Below, piece after piece: positions 26,071 to 34,260 of a stretch of DNA of 45,273 nt (positions within the stretch are counted from its first letter, which is position 1; every line of letters begins with the position of its first letter). Below the pieces are notes generated by a model. The model was not told where the DNA came from and searched no databases. It was given only the letters and a program-made list of their open reading frames with translations. A program made the translations under genes and the position numbers. The stretch comes from CBDBZL01 sp031399025. Its GTDB lineage: Bacteria > Pseudomonadota > Alphaproteobacteria > Sphingomonadales > Sphingomonadaceae. Location of the stretch: assembly GCA_031399025.1 (NCBI GenBank), contig JANNOJ010000029.1, forward strand, positions 1 to 45,273, written 5' to 3'.

Positions 26071-27231
26071 ATGTCCCTGATCGACACGCTTCGCTCTGCC
26101 TTCAAAGGCGGGGGTGGAGCCCGCGTGCCGCTGGCCCGCAGTTTCGCCTCGCCCTGGTCCTGGTCGATCGAGACGGGAGGGATGCGTGCGCCCTACAACT
26201 ACGACCGGGCCGTTCGAAGCGCCTTTCTGGACAATCCGGTGGCGCAACGGGCGGTGCGGATCGTTGCCGAGGGCGTGGGTGGATCCCCGCTTAAGCCCGT
26301 TGACCCGGAAGCGCGGCGTTTGGTGCTCGCCACGAGCGCCGGGCAAGCATTGCTCGAGACGCTGGCCGCCCACCTGCTGCTGCACGGCGATGGCTTCGTG
26401 CAGATCATGCGCGATGCAGGCGGGCGTCCGCTGGAGCTGTTCGCCCTGCGGCCGGAACGGGTATCGGTGATGCCGGGCGCGGACGGTTGGCCAGCGGGCT
26501 ATCGGTACAAGGTGGGTGACCGGACGCTCACCATCCCCTTGGAGGATGAAGACGGCTGGCCCGCGATCATCCATCTTAAGGCTTTCCATCCGGTGGACGA
26601 CCATTACGGCGCCGGGTGCCTGAGCGCTGCGGAGCAGGCGGTGGCGATCCACAACGCCGCCGCCGACTGGAACCGGGCGTTGCTGGAGAATGCCGCCCGC
26701 CCCTCGGGCGCACTGATATTCGACAACGGTGCCGACGGTGCGACCCTGACGGCGGATCAATTCGACCGGCTGAAGGGTGAGTTGCTGCAAGCCTTTTCGG
26801 GCGGCAGCAATGCCGGGCGGCCGATGCTGCTGGAGGGGGGTCTTAAGTGGCAATCGATGTCGATGAGCCCGGCCGACATGGACTTTGCCGAGCTCAAGGC
26901 CGCCGCTGCCCGAGACATTTCCCTCGCCTTCGGGGTGCCTCCCATGCTGCTCGGCCTGCCCGGCGACAACACCTATGCCAATTACCGCGAAGCCAATCGC
27001 GCGCTCTGGCGCCTGACGCTGCTGCCGCTGGCCGGCAAGATCCTCGCCGGGCTGTCGGAGGGGCTGCAACCGTGGTTTCCCGAACTGGAGTTGGCGATCG
27101 ACCTTGATCGCGTTTCCGCACTGGCGGAGGATCGCGAGAAAGTCTGGGCGCAAGTCTCCGGCGCGAACTTCCTGGAAGCAGATGAAAAACGTGCACTGCT
27201 TGGCCTGCCGCCTAAGGGAGACATCAAGTGA
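26071..27231 (+). CDS. GTA portal protein (gp3)
   Basis: HK97-type portal of 386 residues forming the dodecameric ring through which DNA enters the capsid. Family features: FLDNPVAQRAVRIVAEGVGG near the start, LETLAAHLLLHGDGFVQ, the PVDDHYGAGCLSAAEQAV region, and the C-terminal SLAFGVPPMLLGLPGDNTYA followed by ANYREANRALWRLTLLPL. It begins 19 bp after gene 2 with AGGAAAC upstream of ATG 26071 and overlaps the next gene by four bases. Confidence 0.94.
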   Translation: MSLIDTLRSAFKGGGGARVPLARSFASPWSWSIETGGMRAPYNYDRAVRSAFLDNPVAQRAVRIVAEGVGGSPLKPVDPEARRLVLATSAGQALLETLAAHLLLHGDGFVQIMRDAGGRPLELFALRPERVSVMPGADGWPAGYRYKVGDRTLTIPLEDEDGWPAIIHLKAFHPVDDHYGAGCLSAAEQAVAIHNAAADWNRALLENAARPSGALIFDNGADGATLTADQFDRLKGELLQAFSGGSNAGRPMLLEGGLKWQSMSMSPADMDFAELKAAAARDISLAFGVPPMLLGLPGDNTYANYREANRALWRLTLLPLAGKILAGLSEGLQPWFPELELAIDLDRVSALAEDREKVWAQVSGANFLEADEKRALLGLPPKGDIK

Positions 27232-27536
27232 ACCGCGACGAGATGCTCGCCAAGCTGATCTCCCAAGCACGAGATGAAGGCAGCGATTTGGTGACCTTGC
27301 GCGCGATCGTCGAGGAATCGAGTGAGCTTGGCGCGCAGCGCGTACTGGGCCGCCTGCGGCTGAACGACGAGCGGGCACAGACCGATCTCCACGAGTTGAG
27401 GGATTTGCTAAGCGCCTGGCGCACCGCGAAGGCAAGCGCGTGGAAGGCGGCCGTGGAGTGGATAGTGCGCGGCGTCATGGCGGCGTTGCTGATCGGCCTG
27501 GCGGTCCGGCTTGGCTTTGCGGATTTCCTGCGGTGA
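27228..27536 (+). CDS. GTA small membrane protein (gp3.5 position)
   Basis: A 102-residue protein between portal and protease, the place of gene 3.5 in other GTA clusters. The N-terminal two thirds are helical and charged (ARDEGSDLVTLRAIVEESSE, RVLGRLRLNDERAQTDL). The C-terminus has one hydrophobic segment (VRGVMAALLIGLAVRLGF), likely a membrane helix. It resembles DUF6127-type GTA proteins. The role is unknown. It overlaps the genes on both sides (four bases each). Confidence 0.75.
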   Translation: MNRDEMLAKLISQARDEGSDLVTLRAIVEESSELGAQRVLGRLRLNDERAQTDLHELRDLLSAWRTAKASAWKAAVEWIVRGVMAALLIGLAVRLGFADFLR

Positions 27537-27937
27537 GCGCATCGGTGATACGGCTGGCCGGTTACGCCGCCCTGTTCGACAAGGTGGATGCCGCGCGCGA
27601 TATCGTTCTGCCGGGCGCCTTCGCCCGGACGCTGGCGGAGCGCAGCGAACCGCTGCCGCTCTACTGGCAGCATCGACCGGACCAGGTGATCGGTGTCGTC
27701 GAGATGGTCGAGGAGGATCGCCGCGGGCTGCGCATCATTGCCCAGCTCGGTAATTCAGCAAGTCGCGCGGTCAGCGCTCTTCGAGCGCGAGCAGTAAGTG
27801 GCCTCAGCTTTGGCTACCGCGCACGGCTCTACCGGCTGACGCCGGCTGGCCGACTGCTCGAAGACGTGGACTTGTTTGAAGTGAGCCTGGTGACGCACCC
27901 ACTGCAGCACGGGGCCAGGGTGCACCTCGTGCAGTAG
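27533..27937 (+). CDS. GTA prohead protease (gp4)
   Basis: HK97-family serine protease of 134 residues that trims the capsid protein during maturation. Visible features: IRLAGYAALFDKVDAARDIV, the catalytic histidine region LPLYWQHRPDQVIGVVEM, the catalytic serine in VSGLSFGYRARLYR, and DLFEVSLVTHPLQHGARV. GTG 27533 overlaps the stop of the preceding gene. An intrinsic terminator lies 31 bp after its stop, separating it from the capsid gene. Confidence 0.92.
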   Translation: MSASVIRLAGYAALFDKVDAARDIVLPGAFARTLAERSEPLPLYWQHRPDQVIGVVEMVEEDRRGLRIIAQLGNSASRAVSALRARAVSGLSFGYRARLYRLTPAGRLLEDVDLFEVSLVTHPLQHGARVHLVQ

Positions 27938-27968
27938 CATGACCCAGCGACTTCGCGCTGTTTCGACC

Positions 27969-27996
27969 GGCCGCCCTGTGGGACGGCCTTTTTTTT
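27969..27996 (+). terminator. Intrinsic terminator before the capsid gene
   Basis: GGCCGCCC-TGT-GGGACGGCC (27969-27988) forms an 8-bp GC stem with a single bulged A and a 3-base loop, followed directly by TTTTTTTT (27989-27996). This has all parts of a rho-independent terminator on the plus strand, in the middle of the GTA operon, 34 bp before the capsid start. Confidence 0.8.
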
Positions 27997-28030
27997 GCCT
28001 CAAAGACCCTCAGGAAAGGTAAATTCTCCG

Positions 28031-29167
28031 ATGGATATGAACATTCAGAGCGACGCCATGGCGGCAAGCTTCGATCTCGTTAGCAGGCAGGATGACGCCG
28101 ACAAAGCGATCCAGTCGTTGCGCAGCGACATCACCGAGGTGAAGGGCCGGCTGGATCGAATCGGCCGCGCGGCCACCCGCCCTACCCTCGCCGGTGCAAT
28201 CAGCAGTGAAGCCGAAGTGAAGGGGTTCGTAGATGGCTATCTGCGCCGGGGCTCGGACGCGGAAATCAAGTCGCTCACCGGCGTGGTGCCCAAGGATGGC
28301 GGCTACGCAGTGCCGCGCGAAATCGATGCCCTGATCGCCTCCCAGGTGATCGAGTACAGCCCCATCCGCCAGCTTGCCCAGGTGGTGCAGGTGGGTAGCG
28401 CGGGATACCGCAAGCTGATTGCCGTGGGCGGCACGGCTTCAGGCTGGGTCGGCGAGACCTTCGCCCGCCCAGAAACCGGCACACCCGAGTTCGCCGAGAT
28501 CTCGCCGCCGACCGGCGAGCTGTACGCCAACCCGGCGGCCAGCCAAGCCATGCTCGACGACGCCGCCTTCGATCTTGAGACCTGGCTGGCGAGTGAGATC
28601 GCGATGGAATTCGGCCGCGCCGAAGGATCCGCCCTGGTCACGGGAACCGGCATCAACCAGCCGCTGGGCTTTCTATCGACACCCATCAGCGCCGCCGGCG
28701 ATGCAACGCGCGCCTTCGGCACCGTGCAGTATATCGGCTCGGGTGATGCCGACGATTTCGGGACCAACCCGGAAGCGCGGATGATCGATCTCGTGCACTC
28801 GATGAAAGCGTCGCTGCGTCAGGGCGCGACCTGGGTGATGAATGCGTCGACCCTCGCCGCCGTGCGCAAGCTGAAGACAGCAGACGGATCCTTCCTGTGG
28901 CAGCCAGGGCTAGTCGATGGCCAGCCCGACCGGCTGCTCGGTTATCCGGTGGTCGAGGCAGAGGACATGCCCGGTATCGCGGCCGGCAACACGCCGATCG
29001 CCTTCGGCAACTTCAAGGCCGGCTACCTCATCGCCGAGCGCAGCGCGACGCAGATTCTGCGCGATCCGTTCACCAACAAGCCCTTCGTCCACTTCTACGC
29101 GACCAAGCGCGTGGGTGGGCAGGTGCTCGATAGCGAAGCGATCAAGTTGATGCGCATCGAAGCGTAG
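28031..29167 (+). CDS. GTA major capsid protein (gp5)
   Basis: HK97-fold capsid protein of 378 residues. The N-terminal 60 residues contain a delta-domain-like coiled coil (DKAIQSLRSDITEVKGRLDRI), the scaffold part normally removed by gp4. The body shows the family blocks LTGVVPKDGGYAVPREIDAL, SPIRQLAQVVQVGS, ETFARPETGTPEFAEI and RILDRDP-like QILRDPFTNKPFVHFYATKR. ATG 28031 has AGGAAAGG upstream. The gene is isolated by an intrinsic terminator before it and a strong hairpin after it, unlike the other closely packed genes. Confidence 0.95.
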   Translation: MDMNIQSDAMAASFDLVSRQDDADKAIQSLRSDITEVKGRLDRIGRAATRPTLAGAISSEAEVKGFVDGYLRRGSDAEIKSLTGVVPKDGGYAVPREIDALIASQVIEYSPIRQLAQVVQVGSAGYRKLIAVGGTASGWVGETFARPETGTPEFAEISPPTGELYANPAASQAMLDDAAFDLETWLASEIAMEFGRAEGSALVTGTGINQPLGFLSTPISAAGDATRAFGTVQYIGSGDADDFGTNPEARMIDLVHSMKASLRQGATWVMNASTLAAVRKLKTADGSFLWQPGLVDGQPDRLLGYPVVEAEDMPGIAAGNTPIAFGNFKAGYLIAERSATQILRDPFTNKPFVHFYATKRVGGQVLDSEAIKLMRIEA

Positions 29168-29187
29168 CTCGCGGGCTAACGCCTTCA

Positions 29188-29222
29188 CGGCAGGGAGCGG
29201 GTTCACAGCTCGCTCCCTGCCG
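29188..29222 (+). terminator. Strong hairpin after the capsid gene
   Basis: CGGCAGGGAGCG (29188-29199) and CGCTCCCTGCCG (29211-29222) form a perfect 12-bp stem with an 11-base loop, 20 bp after the capsid stop. No T-run follows, so it may act as an RNA-stabilising or processing structure or a partial terminator rather than a classical one. Confidence 0.6.
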
Positions 29223-29292
29223 AACCGCGCCGTCGCTAACGCGCTTCCCCGGCGAAGGCGCGCCTTCCCGATCATCATTGCAGGAGACCGCC

Positions 29293-29841
29293 ATGAAGCG
29301 GGCAATCGTCGTTCCGGCGAACCTTGCCGGTGCGGCCCTTGACGAGCTCAAGGATTGGCTGGCCATCACCACCGTGAGCGACGACGCGATGCTCATCGCC
29401 TTGCTCCATTCGGCTCTCGACCTGTGCGAAGCGTTCACCGGGCAGGTTCCACTCGAGGTCACGTGCGAGGAGATGCTTGCGCCGAACCTAGCCTGGCAGG
29501 CCTTGGGAACCCGCCCAATACTGGCGGTGAGTGGGCTCGAGTGCCTCGCGCCTGATAACTCCCGTACCGCCCTCCCGGCGCAAGACTACGCAGTCGAGCT
29601 GGAGGCGGACGGCTGGGCGAAGGTTCGTCTCCTCAAGCCGGGACATTACCGTCGCTTTGCCGTGCGCTTTACCGCCGGCATGGCGGCCGAATGGACCCAC
29701 TTGCCCGACGGCTTGCGCCAGGGCGTCCTCCGGCTGGCCGCGTACCATTATCGGCAGCGAGACGAGACCGAAACGCGCGCGGCTCCGCCCGCCGCGATTG
29801 CCGCCTTGTGGCAACCTTGGCGGCGGATGCGGCTGATATGA
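29293..29841 (+). CDS. GTA head-tail connector (gp6)
   Basis: A 182-residue protein of the GTA gp6/phiE125 gp8-like connector family, which attaches below the portal. Signature parts: LDELKDWLAITTVSDDAMLI, LLHSALDLCEAFTGQVPL, the beta part PILAVSGLECLAPDN, and the C-terminal LPDGLRQGVLRLAAYHYRQR. CAGGAG precedes ATG 29293 by six bases. The end overlaps the next small gene by four bases. Confidence 0.88.
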   Translation: MKRAIVVPANLAGAALDELKDWLAITTVSDDAMLIALLHSALDLCEAFTGQVPLEVTCEEMLAPNLAWQALGTRPILAVSGLECLAPDNSRTALPAQDYAVELEADGWAKVRLLKPGHYRRFAVRFTAGMAAEWTHLPDGLRQGVLRLAAYHYRQRDETETRAAPPAAIAALWQPWRRMRLI

Positions 29842-30008
29842 TCAAGGCCGAAATCCCGGGGCTCGCGTCGCTCGCAAAGCGCTTATCGGCGCGGGCAGAC
29901 AGGCTGGGCGAAGCGGCCGCTGAGAACCGCGCGCGCGCCCGACGGCACGATCCGGGTCGCTGGCGCAAATCAGAGCTTTTGTGGCCGCTGTTTGGGAAGG
30001 GCCGGTAA
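29838..30008 (+). CDS. Small basic protein at the gp7 position
   Basis: A 56-residue, strongly basic helical protein (SLAKRLSARADRLGEAAAEN, RARARRHDPGRWRKSELLW). It sits between gp6 and gp8, where GTAs normally encode the head-tail joining or stopper protein gp7 of about 110 residues. It shows none of the beta-barrel pattern of that family. Overlap with gp6 (ATGA) and a 3-bp gap to gp8 indicate a real coding sequence. It is either a replaced or reduced gp7 or an unrelated assembly protein. Confidence 0.6.
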   Translation: MIKAEIPGLASLAKRLSARADRLGEAAAENRARARRHDPGRWRKSELLWPLFGKGR

Positions 30009-30011
30009 CTC

Positions 30012-30401
30012 ATGGAAACGCAGCTGCGCGCCGCGCTCATTGGCTGGTTGCGCGCGGATTCGGCGCTGATCGGCAAGCTCAACGCGATCGAAGAGGAATC
30101 GCCCGTCCGCACGAGCATCCCCTGGTTGGGCTTTGCCACTAGCGCGAGCGTCGATTGGAGCACCAAGGACCGCAAGGGACGTGAGGTACGGCTGGCGGTG
30201 GAGCTGCACTTGCGAGGCGACGATCCGGCAACCGGAGCACAGACGGTCGCTCTAATCGAGGATCGGATCGAAACCCTCCCAAGCACTCAGGCCGGGTTCT
30301 CCATTGCCAGCACCCAGTTCCTGCGCGCGCGGGCCGAGCAGCGCCCCGCCAACGTTCGCGCGGTTCTGCTCGAGTACCGTTTCCGCCTTCTTGAGGCCTG
30401 A
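30012..30401 (+). CDS. GTA tail terminator, DUF3168 (gp8)
   Basis: A 129-residue DUF3168 protein, the ring that ends the tail tube at the head side. Family features: METQLRAALIGWLRADSALI, SIPWLGFATSASVDWSTKD, EVRLAVELHLRGDDPATGAQ and a C-terminal VRAVLLEYRFRLLEA. It precedes the tail-tube gene by 24 bp. Confidence 0.9.
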   Translation: METQLRAALIGWLRADSALIGKLNAIEEESPVRTSIPWLGFATSASVDWSTKDRKGREVRLAVELHLRGDDPATGAQTVALIEDRIETLPSTQAGFSIASTQFLRARAEQRPANVRAVLLEYRFRLLEA

Positions 30402-30425
30402 CATACACACCGGAGTCTAACGAAG

Positions 30426-30833
30426 ATGACTGCTCAAAAAGGCTCAGCCTTCCTGCTCAAGATCAGTGATGGCGCTATTCCGCCCGGATATCAGACAGTG
30501 GCTGGCCTGCGCACGACGCAAATGTCGATCAATGGCGACAGCGTCGTGGTGACGCACAAGGAATCCGGGGGCTGGCGCGAATTGCTGTCGGGCGCTGGCA
30601 CGCGTTCGGTCTCGGTCAGCGCCGCCGGCATATTCCTGGGTAGCCAGGCCGAAGCCTCGATCCGGGCCAACGCGCTGGCAGGCACGATCGACGCATACGA
30701 GCTGTCGTTTGAGGACGGCGAGAAGCTGCGAGGCCGGTTCCTGGTGCAGCGGCTTGACTACGCCGGCGACTTCAACGGTGAGCGCAACTACACGTTGCAG
30801 CTTGAAAGCTCCGGCGCAGTCGTTCCGGCGTGA
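30426..30833 (+). CDS. GTA major tail (tube) protein (gp9)
   Basis: A 135-residue tail tube protein of the TP901-1/GTA family. Recognisable parts: MTAQKGSAFLLKISDG, the conserved TQMSINGDSVVVTHKESGGW, RELLSGAGTRSVSVSAAGIF, and a final strand ERNYTLQLESSGAVVPA. Hexamers of this protein stack to form the tube. The stop overlaps the gp10 start (GTGA). Confidence 0.92.
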   Translation: MTAQKGSAFLLKISDGAIPPGYQTVAGLRTTQMSINGDSVVVTHKESGGWRELLSGAGTRSVSVSAAGIFLGSQAEASIRANALAGTIDAYELSFEDGEKLRGRFLVQRLDYAGDFNGERNYTLQLESSGAVVPA

Positions 30834-31150
30834 GCACCGTACAGTCCGCCAACAGCGCGCGGGGCGAGGCCACCATCCTTATCGGCGGCAGGCCGCGGAC
30901 CGTTCGGCCTACCTTTGCCGCCCTGGTGGCAGCCGAAGACGAGCTCGGGCCGCTTTATGCGCTCGTGGAGCGTGCCGGGGACGGGAAACTGCGGCTGAGC
31001 GAGGTTGCGGGGCTGTTCTGGCACTGTCTCGCCGAGCGGGGGGATCTAACGCGAGAACAGGTGGGCGAGGCGGTCGCCACCATGGGGCTGGCAGCAAGCG
31101 CAAGCCCGCTGCGCACGTTGCTGTGCCAGATATTGCAGGGACGTGCATGA
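30830..31150 (+). CDS. GTA gp10 family protein
   Basis: A 106-residue protein of the GTA_gp10 family, thought to act in tail assembly as the first of a chaperone pair. Features: RGEATILIGGRPRTVRPTFA, ALVAAEDELGPLYALVERAG and LSEVAGLFWHCLAERGDLTR. The GTG start at 30830 and a four-base overlap with the next gene fit a coupled set. Confidence 0.88.
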   Translation: MSTVQSANSARGEATILIGGRPRTVRPTFAALVAAEDELGPLYALVERAGDGKLRLSEVAGLFWHCLAERGDLTREQVGEAVATMGLAASASPLRTLLCQILQGRA

Positions 31151-31344
31151 AGCTGAGCTTTACGAGCCATGCTCGCCGTCTCGCCGGCGTGACCTGCCGG
31201 TCCCTCGGCTGGCGACCGGATGACTTCTGGTGCGCCACGCCTGCGGAGATCGCGACGATCTTCGCTCGCGAAGGGGGCGAGGATGACGGAATGTTAAGCC
31301 GGGGCGACTTCCAGGCTTTGATGGAGCGCGACCAGAATGGATGA
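31147..31344 (+). CDS. GTA tail assembly chaperone (gp10.1, rcc01693-like)
   Basis: A 65-residue protein matching the short phage tail assembly chaperone family found between gp10 and the tape measure in GTAs: RRLAGVTCRSLGWRPDDFWCATPAEI is the conserved core, here about residues 11-36, and the C-terminus has LSRGDFQALMERD. It overlaps the genes on both sides. Confidence 0.85.
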   Translation: MKLSFTSHARRLAGVTCRSLGWRPDDFWCATPAEIATIFAREGGEDDGMLSRGDFQALMERDQNG

Positions 31345-31900
31345 TGACCTCGATACGCTACTCGTTGAGGTGCGCGCCAGCACCAGCGGCTTCAAGGCTG
31401 ATATCGAAGGCTTGCGCAGCACCTTCGATAACACCTTGGATGGCTTCTCGCAGGCCGGCAGCGTGCTGGAGCGAGGTCTGCTCTCGGCCATCCGCAGCGG
31501 CAACCTGGGGTTCGACGATCTCAAACAGACGGCGCTGCAGACGATGAACGAGATCGCCGCCAGTGCGCTACAATCCGGATTGTCAAGCCTGGGCGGCGGC
31601 GGCGGCGGAAGCTCGGTGATCGGCGGCACGGTCGGTGCACTTCTCGGTCTCCCTGGCAGGGCGACCGGCGGGCCGGTCTCCCCGGGGCGTGCCTACCTGG
31701 TTGGAGAGCGCGGCCCCGAGGTCTTCGTGCCGACCAGTTCAGGGCGGGTCGATTCAGGAGTGTCTGACCGCCGCGCCGACAGCAATGTGAACGTCTCAAT
31801 CAATCTTGCAGCACAGCGGGGCAGCGATGCTCCGGAGGCACTGCGTCGCTCATCACGCCAAGTTGCCAGCGCGCTCGGTCGCGCGCTTCGACAATACTGA
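31337..31900 (+). CDS. GTA tape measure protein (gp11)
   Basis: A 187-residue tape measure-like protein, short as in other GTAs with short tails. N-terminus: helical LDTLLVEVRASTSGFKADIE with LRSTFDNTLDGFSQAGSVLE. Middle: a Gly-rich tract (SSLGGGGGGSSVIGGTVG). C-terminus: the tape-measure signature RATGGPVSPGRAYLVGERGP and EVFVPTSSGRV. In phages such a protein sets tail length and travels through the tube. Confidence 0.88.
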   Translation: MDDDLDTLLVEVRASTSGFKADIEGLRSTFDNTLDGFSQAGSVLERGLLSAIRSGNLGFDDLKQTALQTMNEIAASALQSGLSSLGGGGGGSSVIGGTVGALLGLPGRATGGPVSPGRAYLVGERGPEVFVPTSSGRVDSGVSDRRADSNVNVSINLAAQRGSDAPEALRRSSRQVASALGRALRQY

Positions 31901-31914
31901 GGAAGGATGCAGAT

Positions 31915-34260
31915 ATGGCATACTGGCTCGCTTCCAAACGACGCGGGCAAACTTTTGACTATATTCAGCGTTTCGACCCACGCTTTTGGACAGTCGATTT
32001 TCCACGTCCTATGATGGCTTCGGTCATAACCACTGCAGCCGATGCCTTGCGCGTGGACCTTGAGTTCCACCACGCCGATTCGCTGGCGGGTCTCATCTGG
32101 GAGAGTGTCGATCGGCTCGACCATCCGCTGCTCGCATACGAAACCGACCGCAACTATTCGCGAACTACCTTGCGATTTCGCTGGCGCTCGGCGGGCGTCA
32201 TTCCGCTGGATCAGGTGAATGGACCAACCCTGACGATCGAGGGGCGGGACGCGGCGGGTCAACCCCGCTCTTGGTATGTTCGCCTGTGGAACTATGCCGT
32301 GGGCACGCCCAACGATGCGATAATCGAGCTGAAGTTCTCGCAACTGCTCGACGGGTGGGACATCAGCGGCTCTACCAGCTTGGTCCATCCGGCGGATATT
32401 GACCGGATGTTCATCTCGCTTGCGCCCGCAGGCTTCTCCACCGCCGGGCACGTTCTCCTGCCGCAACGCATCGACGCCCAGGTCGAGGTTAGCGAGATCA
32501 GCTGCGAGGGCGAGCGCGGTCTGCTCGAAATAGGCGATGTTCTCGTACCTGCGCATGACCTTCGCATGGCGACCGCCTACGACGACAGTTACAACCAGAC
32601 CCCGGCGCGGATCATCCGCTCGCTTCGTGGCCTGGGTTACCGCAACCATCTGGTCCACTATGTGGGCATGAGCCATTACTTCCGCGTGAGGCCTGATCAG
32701 GCTGGGCGGATGATCGTGGAACAGTCCGGGGAATTTGCCGGACCCTGCGTAGCTTGGCACGCAAGCTTCCTGCAGCATTGCGTTGCAGCGGGATATGAGG
32801 CGATCCTCTCGCTGTCGTACGAACTCTTCGACGAGCATTGCCCCGATGCTTGGAAGCAGCGTTTCTTTGACGGGTCACCTGCGCAGACAGGGTGGGTTCC
32901 GCCATCGACACTGCTGTCGCCGACACATGGCGAAGCAATGGATTGGTTGCGTGCCGTCGCGGAGCGGTGGGTACGCATGGTGATGCAAGCGGGAATGAAG
33001 GTCGCGTTCCAGATTGGCGAGCCCTGGTGGTGGCAGCCGGCCGACCGGCGCATCTGCCTTTACGACAATGCATCGCGCGCTCACTTCGAAACGCGCCTGG
33101 GCTTCGAGCCGCCCGAAATCGCGAACCTCGCCGCCCCGCTATCCGATGCGCAGAAGGCGCTGCTCGACGAAGCCGGCCATTTGCTCGGAGATTCGGTCCG
33201 CTCTGTCCGCGATCGGGTGAGGGAGGTTGCCGGACCGAGGGCCCAGGTACTCATTCTGCTGTTTACCCCGACGATCCTGGATCCAGCTACACCCGAGGCT
33301 TATCGCGCCAATCTGCCGGTTGAATGGGCTTGGCCAAACTTCGACCGGCTGCAACTCGAGGACTACGATTGGCTAACCGGGGGAGCCGAAGCGCTCCGGC
33401 GTCAAGCTTATGCAATCATGCAGGGCCGTCTGCAGTATCCGCTCGAGCAGCAGGACTATCTCGCGGGCTTCGTCTTGCGGCCGCAGGATGCCGCAGGCTT
33501 CTGGAAGCTGATCGACGCAGGGATTGACGAGGCGATCAGCCGTGGGGTGGATCGCTGCTTTGTCTGGGCTCTGCCACAGGTGGCCCGAGACGGATACACC
33601 CGCCTTCCGGCACCCGAGGATGAAGATACTATGCAAGCCTTCGACGATGTCCTCTATCCGCTGGCGCTGGGACGCGATGCGGGCGTCAGTCCCGAATTCT
33701 CGACCTCGATTTCGGTGACTGCTTCAGGGCACGAGCGAAGAAATAGCCACTGGGCAGACGCGCGACTGCGTTTCGATGTGGGTCCAGGTATCCGCTCGGA
33801 TGATGAATTAGGGGTTTTGATCGCCTTTTTCCGCGCCAGACGCGGAGCCGCACGGGGTTTTCGCTTGATCGACCCGTTCGATTTCAGCTCCAACGGGATG
33901 AGCGGCGTGCCGACAGCGGCCGACCAGTCTCTGGGGTCGGGAGACGGGCTAACGGCAACCTTCCGGCTTGCAAAGCGCTACGGTAGCGGCAGCGAACCGC
34001 AGGTCAGGCTGATAACGCGGCCGCGCCCGGACAGCGTACGAGTGGCCGTTGATGGAATGGAAATCTCTGAATTCTCCGTGATCACCGGGGGCAAAGTTGT
34101 GCTGAGCCCAGCACCATCGCCGGGCGCAAATGTAACCGCCGGCTTTCTGTTCGACGTACCTGTTAGGTTCGCCGAAGATCGTCTTGACGTCACCGGTGCG
34201 GCTTTCGCCGCCGGCGAAGCCCCTTCGGTGCCGCTTGTCGAAATCAGGGAATCAGCATGA
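31915..34260 (+). CDS. GTA distal tail protein gp12 with a large N-terminal extension
   Basis: At 781 residues this is several times the usual gp12 (about 210). The DUF2460/TIGR02217 domain is the C-terminal part, from about residue 575 to the end: SPEFSTSISVTASGHERRNS, IAFFRARRGAARGFRLIDP and a final beta domain. The first 570 residues carry a jellyroll-like part (about 1-190: LRVDLEFHHADSLAGLIWES, SRTTLRFRWRSAGVIPLDQV) and a larger alpha/beta part rich in aromatic residues and acidic loops (FQIGEPWWWQPADR, VLILLFTPTILDP, YDWLTGG). The latter resembles the TIM-barrel region of so-called non-contractile tail sheath proteins; that resemblance is a judgement by eye. It overlaps gp13 by four bases. 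Confidence 0.82.
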   Translation: MAYWLASKRRGQTFDYIQRFDPRFWTVDFPRPMMASVITTAADALRVDLEFHHADSLAGLIWESVDRLDHPLLAYETDRNYSRTTLRFRWRSAGVIPLDQVNGPTLTIEGRDAAGQPRSWYVRLWNYAVGTPNDAIIELKFSQLLDGWDISGSTSLVHPADIDRMFISLAPAGFSTAGHVLLPQRIDAQVEVSEISCEGERGLLEIGDVLVPAHDLRMATAYDDSYNQTPARIIRSLRGLGYRNHLVHYVGMSHYFRVRPDQAGRMIVEQSGEFAGPCVAWHASFLQHCVAAGYEAILSLSYELFDEHCPDAWKQRFFDGSPAQTGWVPPSTLLSPTHGEAMDWLRAVAERWVRMVMQAGMKVAFQIGEPWWWQPADRRICLYDNASRAHFETRLGFEPPEIANLAAPLSDAQKALLDEAGHLLGDSVRSVRDRVREVAGPRAQVLILLFTPTILDPATPEAYRANLPVEWAWPNFDRLQLEDYDWLTGGAEALRRQAYAIMQGRLQYPLEQQDYLAGFVLRPQDAAGFWKLIDAGIDEAISRGVDRCFVWALPQVARDGYTRLPAPEDEDTMQAFDDVLYPLALGRDAGVSPEFSTSISVTASGHERRNSHWADARLRFDVGPGIRSDDELGVLIAFFRARRGAARGFRLIDPFDFSSNGMSGVPTAADQSLGSGDGLTATFRLAKRYGSGSEPQVRLITRPRPDSVRVAVDGMEISEFSVITGGKVVLSPAPSPGANVTAGFLFDVPVRFAEDRLDVTGAAFAAGEAPSVPLVEIRESA

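Noticed and set aside
25252..27435. Long minus-strand open frame (727 codons) opposite the terminase and portal genes
   Set aside because: It is the mirror of two clearly recognised plus-strand genes, has no family motifs and crosses their boundary; GC-rich codon bias produces such frames.
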